A stretch of 64,000 nt of DNA from Rhodococcus sp. 4CII (GTDB lineage: Bacteria; Actinomycetota; Actinomycetes; Mycobacteriales; Mycobacteriaceae): positions 2,046,001 through 2,110,000 of the forward strand of contig NZ_JACCFE010000002.1 in assembly GCF_014256275.1 (NCBI RefSeq). Direction: 5' to 3'. A program made the translations under genes and the position numbers. This document shows positions 26,652 to 36,218 of the stretch, piece by piece (positions within the stretch are counted from its first letter, which is position 1; the number at the start of each line of letters is the position of its first letter). The notes beneath the pieces are model-generated. The model was given only the letters and a program-made list of their open reading frames with translations, did not search any database and had not been told where the DNA came from.

Positions 26652-27379
26652 GTGTCAGCGAGCAGTACTCCGACATGGCCGGCGCCGCCCCGGCAGGCGC
26701 CGCGGTGTCGTCAGGATCTCCCGCGGCGGGCGCACGTGACGGACGTCACCAGAAGCGAGTTCTTCTCGTCTGGGACGCACCCAACCTCGACATGGGACTC
26801 GGTGCCATCCTCGGCGGCCGGCCCACGGCCGCCTACCGGCCACGATTCGACGCACTCGGCCGCTGGCTGCTCTCCCGGACCGCGGAACTGTCCGCATCCG
26901 GCACCGACACACTCGAACCCGAGGCGACGGTCTTCACCAACATCGCGGCTGGCAGCGCCGATGTCGTGAGACCGTGGGTCGAAGCCTTGCGTAATGTGGG
27001 CTTCGCGGTGTTCGCCAAGCCGAAGGTCGATGAGGACAGCGACGTCGATTCCGACATGCTGGACCACATCGCGCTTCGCCATGGTGAGGGGCTGGCCGGT
27101 GTCATGGTCGCCTCCGCCGACGGTCAAGCGTTTCGCGAACCGTTGGAGGACATCGCCGCGACCGGCATTCCGGTCCAGATACTCGGGTTCCGCGAGCACG
27201 CCAGCTGGGCGGTTGCGTCCGATCTTCTGGACTTCGTCGATCTCGAGGACATCCCCGGCGTGTTCCGGGAGCCGCTCCCTCGGGTCAGCCTCGACACACT
27301 GCCCGACGAGGGTGCCTGGTTGCAGCCGTTCCGACCGCTTTCCGCCCTGCTCGTCGGGCGGAAGAGTGCTGCCGAGTAG
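26648..27379 (+). CDS. NYN-domain (PIN-like) putative ribonuclease
   Basis: 243 residues. After a 35-residue disordered start comes a NYN/PIN-like domain: LLVWDAPNLDMGLG carries the first acidic site, VDSDMLDHIAL the second and VMVASADGQAFREPL the third, a typical spacing for metal-dependent RNases. It probably cleaves structured RNA in the cytosol. Start ATG 26648 overlaps the trmB stop, and mmpL3 begins 11 bases after its stop, so trmB, this gene and mmpL3 form an operon. Homologue of Rv0207c by position; target RNA unknown. Confidence 0.8.
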   Translation: MSVSEQYSDMAGAAPAGAAVSSGSPAAGARDGRHQKRVLLVWDAPNLDMGLGAILGGRPTAAYRPRFDALGRWLLSRTAELSASGTDTLEPEATVFTNIAAGSADVVRPWVEALRNVGFAVFAKPKVDEDSDVDSDMLDHIALRHGEGLAGVMVASADGQAFREPLEDIAATGIPVQILGFREHASWAVASDLLDFVDLEDIPGVFREPLPRVSLDTLPDEGAWLQPFRPLSALLVGRKSAAE

Positions 27380-27389
27380 GAGTTGATCA

Positions 27390-30383
27390 GTGTTCGCGAG
27401 CTGGGGAAGCGTCGTCTACCGGGCCCGATTCACCGTCATCGGCATCATGGTTGCCTTGTTGCTGGGTTCGGCCGCGTACGGCCTCGGCCTCGAGAAGCAT
27501 CTCAGCCAGAGCGGCTGGGACGATCCGGGCTCGGAGTCGGTCGCCGCGGCCAAGCTGGCTGACGGCACCTTCGGTCGCGACACCAACAGCGACGTCGTCG
27601 CGCTCTACACGGCGCCCGAGGGCAAGACGATCGAGGACCCCGCGTTCCAGGCGAAGGTCGTCGAGAACCTCGAGCGCGTGGCCGCGGAGCACCCGGACAA
27701 GATCCTCAAGATCAACGGCGGGTATTTCAAGGTCGGCACCGCTCCGCAGCTGGCGTCCGCGGCGGACGCCGACAAGCAGCACGCGATCGAGAGCATCGCG
27801 ATCGTCGGTGACAACGACACCGAGGTCACCGCTAATTTCCGGGACGTCAAGGACGAGTTCTTCATCGACGGCGTCGACGTGCAACTTGCCGGACTCCAGC
27901 CCGTGTCGGGTGCGCTGAACGACACGATGGCCAAGGACATCCGACGGATGGAGATGCTGGCGATCCCTGCCGTCGGCGTCCTTCTGTTCTTCGTGTTCGG
28001 CGGTGTCGTCGCGGCGGCGCTGCCGCTGATCATCGGCGGTCTGACCGTGGTCGGCGCCAACGGGATCGTCCGGCTCATCACCAATTTCACCGAGGTCAAC
28101 TCGTTCGTCGCGCCCGTGGTCTCCCTCGTGGGTCTCGGCCTGGCCATCGACTACGGGTTGTTCATCGTCAGCCGGTTCCGGGAAGAGATGGCGGAGGGGT
28201 ACGACACCCGCTCCGCCGTTCGCAGAACGGTGATGACCGCGGGCCGCACCGTGGTGTTCTCGGCGACGATGATCGTGGCCAGCCTCGGCGGTCTGCTGCT
28301 GTTCCCGCAGGGCTTCCTGAAGTCCGTCGCGTACGGCGCCATCGCGACGGTCGGGCTCGCGGCATTGACGTCGATCACGATCCTGCCCGCCATCCTCGGC
28401 ATCCTCGGCAAGCGCATCGACGCCCTCAGCACCGAGCGCTTCCGCCAGACGAGGAACACCGAGGAGATCGAGGCGAGCATCTGGGGCCGGCTGACCCGCT
28501 GGGTGATGCGCAACCCGCTCAAGGTCACGATCCCCATCGTCGTCGGCCTGCTGCTGCTGATCGTGCCGTTGACCGGCATCAAGTTCGGCGGCATCAACGA
28601 GACCTACCTCCCCCCGGGCAGCTCGACCCGAGCGGCGCAGGAACAGTTCGACGAGATCTTCCCGAATCTTCGCACCGAACCGGTGAAACTCGTCGTCTCC
28701 GACGCGGACAACAAGGCGCTCGGCCAGATCATCAAGGAGGCCAGCGGCGCGCCGGGACTGATCGAACGGTTCTCCCCGGAGGGCGCGGCCAAGGACGGTG
28801 TGGTCGTCCTCAAGGCGGGTCTCGTCGACCGCAACGAGTCGAAACCGACCATCGACTATCTCCGTGCCATGGACAAACCGGACGGGGTGCAGGTGCTGGT
28901 GGGCGGCACCCCGGCCATCGAGCAGGACAGTATCTCCGCGCTGCTCGACCACCTGCCGACGATGGTGATCTCCGTCCTCGTGCTGACGACTCTGCTGATG
29001 TTCCTGACGTTCGGCTCGCTGGTGCTGCCGATCAAGGCGGCGTTGATGAGCGCGCTGGGACTCGGATCCACGCTCGGCATCCTGACGTGGATCTTCATCG
29101 ACGGTCACGGTTCGGGGTGGTTGAACTTCACCCCCGGCCCGATCATGTCGCCGGTGCTGGTGCTGATCATCGCGATCGTCTACGGCCTGTCCACCGACTA
29201 CGAGGTGTTCCTGCTCTCCCGCATGGTCGAGGCGCGGGCGCAGGGGGCGAGTACCACCGAGTCGATCCGCATCGGTACCGCACACACCGGGCGCATCATC
29301 ACGGCCGCGGCCCTGATCCTCATCGTCGTCACCGGCGCGTTCGGGTTCTCCGAACTGGTGATGATGAAGTACATCTCCTACGGCATGATCGCCGCGCTCG
29401 TCATCGACGCGACCCTCATCCGCATGTTCCTCGTGCCCGCCACGATGAAACTGCTCGGCGACGACTGCTGGTGGGCGCCCGCATGGATGAAACGCATCCA
29501 GGAGAAGACCGGTCTCGGTGAGCCCATCCTGGACAGCGAATTGATGCCCGACGACGTCCCGGAACTGACCCCGATCGGTGCCGTCCCGCAGCAGCGGAAG
29601 GTCACGGCGCCACCGGCACCGCGGAAACCGGAACCGCTCACGGAACCGATCCCGCTGGTCGCGGCGCGGGCGCTGGCGGCAAAGCTGTCGAAGGACGACG
29701 CGAAAACGCGCCGGGCGCAGAACGAGGCTCGGCGCTCGGCCACCGGCAGGCCTGCCCGTCCGCCGGAGGACGTCGCGGACACGCCGCCGGAGGAACCGCG
29801 GACCACGGTGCTGCCGCAGCCCGCCCCGCCGCGGCCGGCTCCGACGCAATCCCAGCCGGCACCGACCCAGTCGCGTCCCGCACCGCCGCCACGGCCCGCA
29901 CCGCAGCGGCCGGCACCGCGGCCCCGTCCGGCGGCTCCGGCGCCGGGTCCGGCCACCGAGTCGCGTCCCATCGAGAGTTGGCTCGCGGACCTGCGGTCCA
30001 CGTCGGCCGCCGAACCCCGGCCGATCTCCTCGCCGGCGGAACCGCGGCCGAGCGCGCCGGCGCCGTCCCTGCCCACCCGCTCGCCCCGTTCGGTGCCCGC
30101 ACCGTACGAGCAGGAGACCCTCCAGTCGTCTCCTGTCCGCCCCGTGCCCCCGATCCCGTCGAGGCGACGTGCGGCCGAGCCGTCGGAGCCCGTCAACAGC
30201 GGCAGGCGCACCAACGGCACCAACGGCACACCCGCCAACGGGGCTCCGGCCAACGGCTCCCGTCGTCGCAGCGTCGAGGAGCCGCCCGTCGATCCGGACG
30301 ACGCTTCGAGCGGACGGCATCGCGCGGACGACGGCAACGCGGTGAGTGTCAGCGAACTCATCGCTCGGCAGAACCGGCGCTGA
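27390..30383 (+). CDS. mmpL3: MmpL3 trehalose monomycolate transporter (RND family)
   Basis: 997 residues. It exports trehalose monomycolate across the inner membrane using proton flow. The proton-relay Asp-Tyr pairs of the two halves are visible: GLAIDYGLFIVSRFREE (helix 4) and YGLSTDYEVFLLSRM (helix 10). Two periplasmic porter domains lie between helices 1-2 and 7-8. The last 260 residues or so are a proline- and arginine-rich cytosolic tail with PAPTQSQPAPTQS-like repeats. GTG 27390 has AGGAG upstream. The 3' end overlaps the convergent DUF2339 gene by 26 bases. Confidence 0.95.
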   Translation: MFASWGSVVYRARFTVIGIMVALLLGSAAYGLGLEKHLSQSGWDDPGSESVAAAKLADGTFGRDTNSDVVALYTAPEGKTIEDPAFQAKVVENLERVAAEHPDKILKINGGYFKVGTAPQLASAADADKQHAIESIAIVGDNDTEVTANFRDVKDEFFIDGVDVQLAGLQPVSGALNDTMAKDIRRMEMLAIPAVGVLLFFVFGGVVAAALPLIIGGLTVVGANGIVRLITNFTEVNSFVAPVVSLVGLGLAIDYGLFIVSRFREEMAEGYDTRSAVRRTVMTAGRTVVFSATMIVASLGGLLLFPQGFLKSVAYGAIATVGLAALTSITILPAILGILGKRIDALSTERFRQTRNTEEIEASIWGRLTRWVMRNPLKVTIPIVVGLLLLIVPLTGIKFGGINETYLPPGSSTRAAQEQFDEIFPNLRTEPVKLVVSDADNKALGQIIKEASGAPGLIERFSPEGAAKDGVVVLKAGLVDRNESKPTIDYLRAMDKPDGVQVLVGGTPAIEQDSISALLDHLPTMVISVLVLTTLLMFLTFGSLVLPIKAALMSALGLGSTLGILTWIFIDGHGSGWLNFTPGPIMSPVLVLIIAIVYGLSTDYEVFLLSRMVEARAQGASTTESIRIGTAHTGRIITAAALILIVVTGAFGFSELVMMKYISYGMIAALVIDATLIRMFLVPATMKLLGDDCWWAPAWMKRIQEKTGLGEPILDSELMPDDVPELTPIGAVPQQRKVTAPPAPRKPEPLTEPIPLVAARALAAKLSKDDAKTRRAQNEARRSATGRPARPPEDVADTPPEEPRTTVLPQPAPPRPAPTQSQPAPTQSRPAPPPRPAPQRPAPRPRPAAPAPGPATESRPIESWLADLRSTSAAEPRPISSPAEPRPSAPAPSLPTRSPRSVPAPYEQETLQSSPVRPVPPIPSRRRAAEPSEPVNSGRRTNGTNGTPANGAPANGSRRRSVEEPPVDPDDASSGRHRADDGNAVSVSELIARQNRR

Positions 30384-32241
30384 CGGAGCCGTTCGGCGTT
30401 TCCCGTCCGGAATCCCGTTCCGCGAACTCACGCGCGTAGCGGGTGCCGGCGAGGAGCAGCAGCAGGCCGACGACGAGGAACGCGAGGACGCGGAACAGTC
30501 CGTCGAGGGTGGCGAGGTCGAACAGGAACAGCTTGGCCAGCGCCGCTCCGGTCAGTCCCAGCCCGACGCCGAGCGCGGTGTGCGCATAGTCGCGTCGAGC
30601 CAGTCCGAACACCAGGGCCGCCGTCGCCGCCGCCATCCACACGATGGTCGCGGCGCAGTGCCCCGCGATGAATCCGGCGGACGTGCCGGTGAGCGTCGTG
30701 CCCGCCGACACCGTTGCCGTGGTGACCGCATACAGGATCACCAGCCCCGCTAGCACCCAGCACGGCTGGGCATTGTCGTCGTTCAACAGTGTCAGCGAGT
30801 GCGCGTACCAGGCGAACAGAAAGACCGTTCCCGCCAGCACCAGGGCAGACAGCACCGTCGTCACCCCGAGCGCATCCAGCGCACTGTCCTCGTCGACGAG
30901 GACGAACGGCGGAGCGGTGACCAGGAACGCGATCCCGCCCACGACGGTGAAGACCGCGCCGACGGCGTACGCGATCCGGGAGTCCGCCTGCCCGCCGACG
31001 GTCAGGAACAGCGCCGCCACCCCGAGCAGGACGAGGGGCGCTAGGTCGTCGCTCGACCCGATCAGGCAGGCCTCGAGCAGCGCCAGGGTTCCCACACCTG
31101 CGAGAGCGATCCGCGCGTGACGCGGCAACGACCGCACGGCGGCGAACGCCCCGAACATCACGGCGGCCAGTGCCAGCGCGATCGACGTGGACACGAGGCG
31201 GTCGAACAAGTGACCCAGCACCAGCGTCGGGACCGCCGTGGCGACGATCATCGCGGTCGCGGTGACGTCACGAGAGTTGCTGCGCAACAGAATGATCGAC
31301 GTCACCAGACCGAAGACGGCAACCAGGGCGGCGGAGGCGAGCACCCAGTAACTCTCCGGCCGCTCGGACAGTCCGGAACTCCCGGTCGCGATCAGCAGCG
31401 CGATCACCACCGGACCCGTCCGCGCGATCGACAGGTACGGCCAGTCGCGGCCGACCTGCGCGGGGAAGCTGGCGACCTGGATGACGAACAGGAACCCGAC
31501 GAGCGTCAGCGTCACCCCGTCGGTGAGAACGGGCGCGAGCACGGCGGCACCGGTCACCACGAGCAGCGCGAGGGGTTGCGCATCCCACCGGACGGCCAGT
31601 GCGACACCGGCGCCCGCGATCCCGAGCGCCGCGACCATCGCGAGCACCGGCAGCAACCAGTGATAGACGACGGCCACGGCCACGACGTCGAGATAGGCGC
31701 CTGCGATACCCGTTGCCGCGAGCGCGATCCCGCCCACCCGGCCGCCCGGGCGTCCGAAGACGCGAATGCCGGTGTAGACCAGACCGGCCGAGAACAGCCC
31801 GCCTGCCGCGACGCGCAGTTCGGGGCCGAAGAATCCGGCCTGCGCCGCCAGCACGAGCAACATCACCACCCCGATGAGGGTGACGGCGACACCCGCGACG
31901 GCCAGCACGCGACTGATCATCCCGTCGCGCTGCCACCAGGGTTCGCGCACCACCCGCGGCGGCGCCGGCGGGGCGGGGCGGTACGGGAGGGGCTGCGGGG
32001 GTGGCGGTACCGGGACAGTCTGCGCCACCGGGGGCCGGTACATCGACTGGGGAGCCGGCTGAGGCTGGGGAGCCGGCTGAGGTTGCGGTTGCTGTTGGGG
32101 CCGCGGGACGCTCGCGAGTTGCGCCTGCAGGACGGCGAGGTTCTCACCCACGTGACGCATCTGCTGACCGAGTGCCGAGAAGTCGCCGGAGAGCTGCGCG
32201 ACGAGCCGGGGGTCGACTGAAGGAATACCAGGTGTGGACAT
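30358..32241 (-). CDS. DUF2339 multi-spanning membrane protein
   Basis: 627 residues. A soluble N-terminus (about 110 residues, including PQQQPQPQPAP-type repeats) follows a short helical stretch, then some 15-18 hydrophobic helices fill the rest. This matches DUF2339, a widespread uncharacterised membrane family. ATG 32241 (MSTPGIPSVD) is preferred to GTG 32274. It points toward mmpL3 and overlaps its 3' end, so it is not in that operon. No transport or catalytic motif that I recognise. Confidence 0.75.
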   Translation of the reverse strand: MSTPGIPSVDPRLVAQLSGDFSALGQQMRHVGENLAVLQAQLASVPRPQQQPQPQPAPQPQPAPQSMYRPPVAQTVPVPPPPQPLPYRPAPPAPPRVVREPWWQRDGMISRVLAVAGVAVTLIGVVMLLVLAAQAGFFGPELRVAAGGLFSAGLVYTGIRVFGRPGGRVGGIALAATGIAGAYLDVVAVAVVYHWLLPVLAMVAALGIAGAGVALAVRWDAQPLALLVVTGAAVLAPVLTDGVTLTLVGFLFVIQVASFPAQVGRDWPYLSIARTGPVVIALLIATGSSGLSERPESYWVLASAALVAVFGLVTSIILLRSNSRDVTATAMIVATAVPTLVLGHLFDRLVSTSIALALAAVMFGAFAAVRSLPRHARIALAGVGTLALLEACLIGSSDDLAPLVLLGVAALFLTVGGQADSRIAYAVGAVFTVVGGIAFLVTAPPFVLVDEDSALDALGVTTVLSALVLAGTVFLFAWYAHSLTLLNDDNAQPCWVLAGLVILYAVTTATVSAGTTLTGTSAGFIAGHCAATIVWMAAATAALVFGLARRDYAHTALGVGLGLTGAALAKLFLFDLATLDGLFRVLAFLVVGLLLLLAGTRYAREFAERDSGRETPNGSVSAGSAER

Positions 32242-32307
32242 GGATCCATCGTCCGGCGACGACGGCGTCCACACATGAGTAGGCCTACTCGAGCGGACCG
32301 GGTCGTG

Positions 32308-32949
32308 CTACCCGAACATCCGGCGGATCGAGGTGCCGAAAGGGTGTTTCGCGGTCACGTTCCCGAACCGGACCCGGCCCCGGACCACGACGTGCAGCGG
32401 GCCGATCGGAGGTCCGGTCCGCACCTTGTTGTTCGCGGAACCGCCGACCGTCTCCACCCCGTTGAGGTCGACCGTCGCCTCCTCCGGCACGACCAGCGAG
32501 ATCGTGCTCGCGTAGTCGTCGATCGTCACGTGCACCACCTGTGTGGACATGACGGCCCGCGTGAAGTCGAGCGTCACCGTCGACAGCCGGGTGTTCACCA
32601 CGAGGGCGGGGGGAACGTTCCAGGATCCGGTCCGGCTGACCGACGACATCCGGCCCCGGATGACGTCCCCCGGCGGCGGCACCGGCGACCGGTGCGCGAC
32701 CGGCGGCGCAGGTCGCGACACGTACCGCTGGTCGGGGTACGGGGGCGGCGTGAACTCGGAGATCAGCTGGATTCCCGGGAGATCCACCAGGACGACGTTC
32801 AGCTCCGCCCGCGTCTTCGCGGCGAGTGCCGTGTCCATTCGCTCGGTGAACTCGCCGAGGGAGAGCATCCCCTGACCCACCGCACGCTGCAGCAGTTCAC
32901 CGACGTGTTCCCGCTCCGCATCCGATACGCGTAGGTCCCGTGCCTCCAT
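32308..32949 (-). CDS. DUF1707 (SHOCT-like) protein with LiaF-like C-terminal domain
   Basis: 213 residues. The N-terminal DUF1707 motif is LRVSDAEREHVGELLQRAVGQG, seen here as RVSDAEREHV and the following LSLGEFTERMDTAL. A Pro-rich linker (about 70-100) leads to a C-terminal beta-solenoid-like part (STVTLDF, VDLNGVETVGG, RVRFGNV) like the cell-wall-active-antibiotic-response domain. Such proteins are typically tied to envelope sensing. It is soluble here. ATG 32949 chosen; GTG 32955 is possible. It follows the two-component genes on the same strand. Confidence 0.75.
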   Translation of the reverse strand: MEARDLRVSDAEREHVGELLQRAVGQGMLSLGEFTERMDTALAAKTRAELNVVLVDLPGIQLISEFTPPPYPDQRYVSRPAPPVAHRSPVPPPGDVIRGRMSSVSRTGSWNVPPALVVNTRLSTVTLDFTRAVMSTQVVHVTIDDYASTISLVVPEEATVDLNGVETVGGSANNKVRTGPPIGPLHVVVRGRVRFGNVTAKHPFGTSIRRMFG

Positions 32950-33011
32950 GTCCACCAGGCTAGCGCCCGTGAGTACTCGTCAACCGCCGGGACGTTGACA
33001 AGCACTCACGG

Positions 33012-33680
33012 CTATTCGAGGCCCTGCTCGATGGCGTACCGGGTCAGCTCGACGCGGTTGGCCAGTTGCAGCTTGCGGAGTGTGGCCTGGACGTGGTTCT
33101 CGACGGTCCGGTGACTCAGCGACAGTTTGGTCGCGATCTGCTTGGCGCTCAGGCCCTTCGCGACGAACCGCAGCACCTCCGTCTCGCGTTCCGTCAGTTT
33201 CGGGACCGCGGGTCCCTGCTCGGCGGCGGGCGCGCTCGACATGCGGCGGTACTCCCCCAGCACGAGCCCGGCGAGGCCCGGGGTGAACACTGCCTGCCCG
33301 GCCGCGGTGGCCCGGACCGCGTCGAGCAGTTCCTCCACGGACGCGCTCTTCACGAGGTACCCGGACGCGCCTGCCTTGACGGCGTCGAGGACGTCGTCGC
33401 GCTCGGACGACGCCGACAGCACCAGCACCCGGCTGTCGGGCGACACTGCGAGGACTGCGGCGGTGGCGTCGGCGCCGTTTCCGTCGGGTAGCTGCATGTC
33501 CATGAGCACGACATCGGGCCGTGTCGCGGCCGCGCGGCGTCCCGCGGAGGCGACGCCGTCCGCGGTGGCGACGACGCTGAATCCGGCGCCTTCGAGGTCG
33601 CGGGCGACGGCGTCCCGCCACATCGGGTGGTCGTCGACGACCATCACGGTGATCTGTTCACCGGTGTCCGTGTCACCCAT
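33012..33680 (-). CDS. NarL/FixJ-type response regulator
   Basis: 222 residues. Receiver domain with acidic pair VVDDHPMW, phospho-acceptor Asp61 in VVLMDMQLPDGNG and the Lys of GYLVKSASVEEL. The C-terminal LuxR helix-turn-helix is LTERETEVLRFVAKGLSAKQIA ... SHRTVENHVQATLRKL. ATG 33680 is preferred because GGGAG lies about nine bases upstream; ATG 33689 would be too close to it. It starts inside the last codons of the kinase gene (eight-base overlap), so the two are co-translated and form one two-component system. Confidence 0.9.
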   Translation of the reverse strand: MGDTDTGEQITVMVVDDHPMWRDAVARDLEGAGFSVVATADGVASAGRRAAATRPDVVLMDMQLPDGNGADATAAVLAVSPDSRVLVLSASSERDDVLDAVKAGASGYLVKSASVEELLDAVRATAAGQAVFTPGLAGLVLGEYRRMSSAPAAEQGPAVPKLTERETEVLRFVAKGLSAKQIATKLSLSHRTVENHVQATLRKLQLANRVELTRYAIEQGLE

Positions 33681-34875
33681 GTGTGTCATCTCCCTTCGGC
33701 ACGCGGATCTCCCATTCCGTGCCTTGGCCGGGTTCGGTGTCGAGTTCGGCGGTGCCGCCGAGCGCACCGACGCGGCCGAGAATGGATTTCGATACTCCCA
33801 TGCGTCCTTCAGCCTCCGCTTCGGCGAGCCGGCCCGGCGCGATTCCGCTGCCGTCGTCGCGGACGCTGACGATCACCTCGTCGCCGAGATCCTCCAGCAG
33901 CACGTACGCCTTGGCGCCCGCGCCGGCGTGCAACGCGACGTTCGACAGCGCCGTGTCGACGACCGCGGCGAGTTCCGTTGCCCTGTGCCGCTCGATCGTC
34001 ACGGGCGCAGCGGGGGTCGACACCGACACCGTGGTGCTGGCCCGGGTGCCCAGCAACAGTCGCAGGTCGAGTGCGCTCCCACCCAGATCCGACGCCACGC
34101 CCGCGCCCTGCTCGGAGATCAGCATGCGCAGCGCCACCTCCTGCTCCCCGGCGAGGTCCGCGAGTTCGGCTGCCGGTCCGCCGATCTCGTTGCCGCGACG
34201 ACGGACGAGCGCGAGCACCTGCAGGACGCCGTCGTGCACCTCACGGGCGAGCCGTTCCCGTTCCTCGGTCGCGGCGGCCAACCGCACGGCCTGCTCCAAC
34301 TGAGCCTGTGCGCGCCGCGCGGTGGTGGTGGCGAGTCCGAGCGCGAGCCCCACCGACACGAGGACGGGCGCCGTCGCGTCCCGCCACAGGTCGAGGTTGA
34401 CCTGGTCGCGCACCACGGCGCTCACCGTCGCCATCAGCACCCCCGACGCCATGCCGAGCCAGGGTCCGCCGTAGACGGCGGCGGAGATGACGGCGTTGGT
34501 GACCCACAGCGTGGTGGGCAGGGTCTGATGGTTGTTGTACCAATCATGATCGGCGACAAGGCGAGTCGACGCCATCAGCGCGATGACCACCAGCTGGTCG
34601 GCGATCACGATCCGGTACCGCGGGACCTTCCCGTGGGACAACAGGACTGCGGACAGCCCGGACCACACCGCCATCAGGGCGACAAAGAACCAGCTGAGCC
34701 GTGGATGGGTGTAGTACTGCACCGACACGAACTGGTAGCTGACCGCGTAGATCAGCGTGACGAGGCGGAACGCCTGCGCGGCCCGCCACAGTGGTGCGTC
34801 CGGCTGGGTGTCGGGCTCGGCCGGGGTGCCCGGCCGATAGTGCAGTCGAGTGCGGCGCTCACTCTCGTCGGTCAT
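33673..34875 (-). CDS. MacS-family sensor histidine kinase (DUF5931)
   Basis: 400 residues. N-terminal membrane domain with about six helices (roughly 35-190), then a HisKA_3 dimerisation box with the phospho-His in AREVHDGVLQVLALV, and an ATPase domain with VRDDGSGI and GRMGVSKSILGRVGALGG. The sensor part has little outside the membrane, so the signal is probably in or at the membrane. It overlaps the AI-2E gene upstream by 17 bases and the regulator downstream by eight, so all three are likely one transcript. The signal is unknown. Confidence 0.85.
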   Translation of the reverse strand: MTDESERRTRLHYRPGTPAEPDTQPDAPLWRAAQAFRLVTLIYAVSYQFVSVQYYTHPRLSWFFVALMAVWSGLSAVLLSHGKVPRYRIVIADQLVVIALMASTRLVADHDWYNNHQTLPTTLWVTNAVISAAVYGGPWLGMASGVLMATVSAVVRDQVNLDLWRDATAPVLVSVGLALGLATTTARRAQAQLEQAVRLAAATEERERLAREVHDGVLQVLALVRRRGNEIGGPAAELADLAGEQEVALRMLISEQGAGVASDLGGSALDLRLLLGTRASTTVSVSTPAAPVTIERHRATELAAVVDTALSNVALHAGAGAKAYVLLEDLGDEVIVSVRDDGSGIAPGRLAEAEAEGRMGVSKSILGRVGALGGTAELDTEPGQGTEWEIRVPKGDDTHG

Positions 34876-36088
34876 GGGTGTGCGCCGTGTCGTCTGCCGC
34901 CGTCGGGTCGGTGTGTGGTGTTCCGTCGGCCTCGGCCGGGTAGAGCGGGACCGCCGGGTCGTCGATCTCGAGCGCCTCGTAGGTGGCGTCGGGGTCCTCG
35001 GAGAGCAGCGACCGCACCGCCGTGTTCAGCAGCGCGACGATCGGCACGGCGAGGAGACCGCCGACGATTCCGGCGAGCACGATGCCGGTGGTGATGGCCA
35101 GCACCACGGCGAGCGGGTGCAGCCGGACCGCGCGGCCCAGCAGCAGGGGCTGGAGCACGTGGGCCTCGAGTTGCATCACCCCGATGATGATGCCGAGCAC
35201 GATCAGCGCGGTCAGGAACCCCTGGGTGACCAGCGCGACGAGCACCGCGAGGAACCCGGTGAGGAACGCACCGACGATCGGGATGAACGCACCGATGAAC
35301 ACGAGCGACGCCAGGGGCAGGGCGAGCGGGACCCCGAGGATCGCGAGTCCCGCGCCGATCCCGACGGCGTCCGCCGCGGCCACCGCCACCGTCGCCCGGA
35401 CGTACCCGACGAGCGAGCCGAATCCCTGACTTCCCGCCAACCGGACCCGCCGCCGCGACGCGGTGGGCACGAGGCGGGTGACGAATTCCCAGATCTGCGT
35501 TCCGCCGTAGAGGAAGAAGATGAGAGTGAACAGTGTCAGCAGGGCGCCGGTGAAGATCTCGCCGACCACCGTGGCCGTGGTGAGCGCGCCGCTCGTCAGC
35601 TGCTGCCGGTTGTCCTGGATGGATTTCACCACCGAGTCGCCGGCCTGCCGGATCTGATCCTCGCTGAAGTGGAACGGTCCGTCGGTGAGCCACCCCTGGA
35701 TCTGGGTGACGGAAGCCTCGAATTGTTCGGTGAGGCCGGGAAGTCCTTCGATGAACTGCTCGACGACGAACGTCATGATCCCGGCGACGATGCCGATCGA
35801 GCCGATGAGGACGACCAGGACCGCCGCCGACCGCGGCACCCCTTTGAGCTGCAACCAGTCGACGAGCGGCACCAGCAGCGCCGACGCGAGGAGCGCCAGA
35901 CCCACCGGGATGAGGACGGTGTCGAGCCTGGTCACGATGTAGCCCAGCGTCAGCAGACCCGCGAAGATGACGAGAAGACGCCACGTCCATTCGGCTGCCA
36001 CCCGCACCACCGGATGCACGGCCGCCGACGCACGGCCCGCACCCGGTATTGGCGCGGCTGTTTCCGAGCGCTGCTCGTTCGCGTTCAC
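34859..36088 (-). CDS. AI-2E family transporter (PerM-like)
   Basis: 409 residues, typical length. About eight helices: the N-terminal pair (LLVIFAGLLTLGYIVTRL, VLIPVGLALLASALLVPLVDWL), a central amphipathic periplasmic helix region (TEQFEASVTQIQGWLTDG), and the C-terminal bundle with FIPIVGAFLTGFLAVLVAL. The family exports or permeates small molecules in other bacteria; in mycobacteria the homologue at this position is Rv0205. The C-terminus is acidic and disordered. It is divergent from the cyclase gene and overlaps the sensor kinase gene. Confidence 0.85.
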   Translation of the reverse strand: MNANEQRSETAAPIPGAGRASAAVHPVVRVAAEWTWRLLVIFAGLLTLGYIVTRLDTVLIPVGLALLASALLVPLVDWLQLKGVPRSAAVLVVLIGSIGIVAGIMTFVVEQFIEGLPGLTEQFEASVTQIQGWLTDGPFHFSEDQIRQAGDSVVKSIQDNRQQLTSGALTTATVVGEIFTGALLTLFTLIFFLYGGTQIWEFVTRLVPTASRRRVRLAGSQGFGSLVGYVRATVAVAAADAVGIGAGLAILGVPLALPLASLVFIGAFIPIVGAFLTGFLAVLVALVTQGFLTALIVLGIIIGVMQLEAHVLQPLLLGRAVRLHPLAVVLAITTGIVLAGIVGGLLAVPIVALLNTAVRSLLSEDPDATYEALEIDDPAVPLYPAEADGTPHTDPTAADDTAHTHDRRE

Positions 36089-36218
36089 CTGCGGAGCGTA
36101 TCGAGGTTCGGGGGACGTCGGGTGATTCGCGTGGGAAACATGCGCAGAGCGCGCGATATGCGCCGTTTAGGGGACGTGTCCTACGCCACCCGGTACACCC
36201 ACCGCTAAATTGAACGTC

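Noticed and set aside
29800..29960. Pro-rich tandem repeat in mmpL3 as a mobile or recombination element
   Set aside because: It lies in frame in the disordered tail that MmpL3 proteins normally have; repeat length is irregular.
27387..30431. 1014-codon minus-strand open frame covering mmpL3
   Set aside because: Exact antisense of mmpL3, His/Arg/Asp-rich without domains; MmpL3 is unequivocal.
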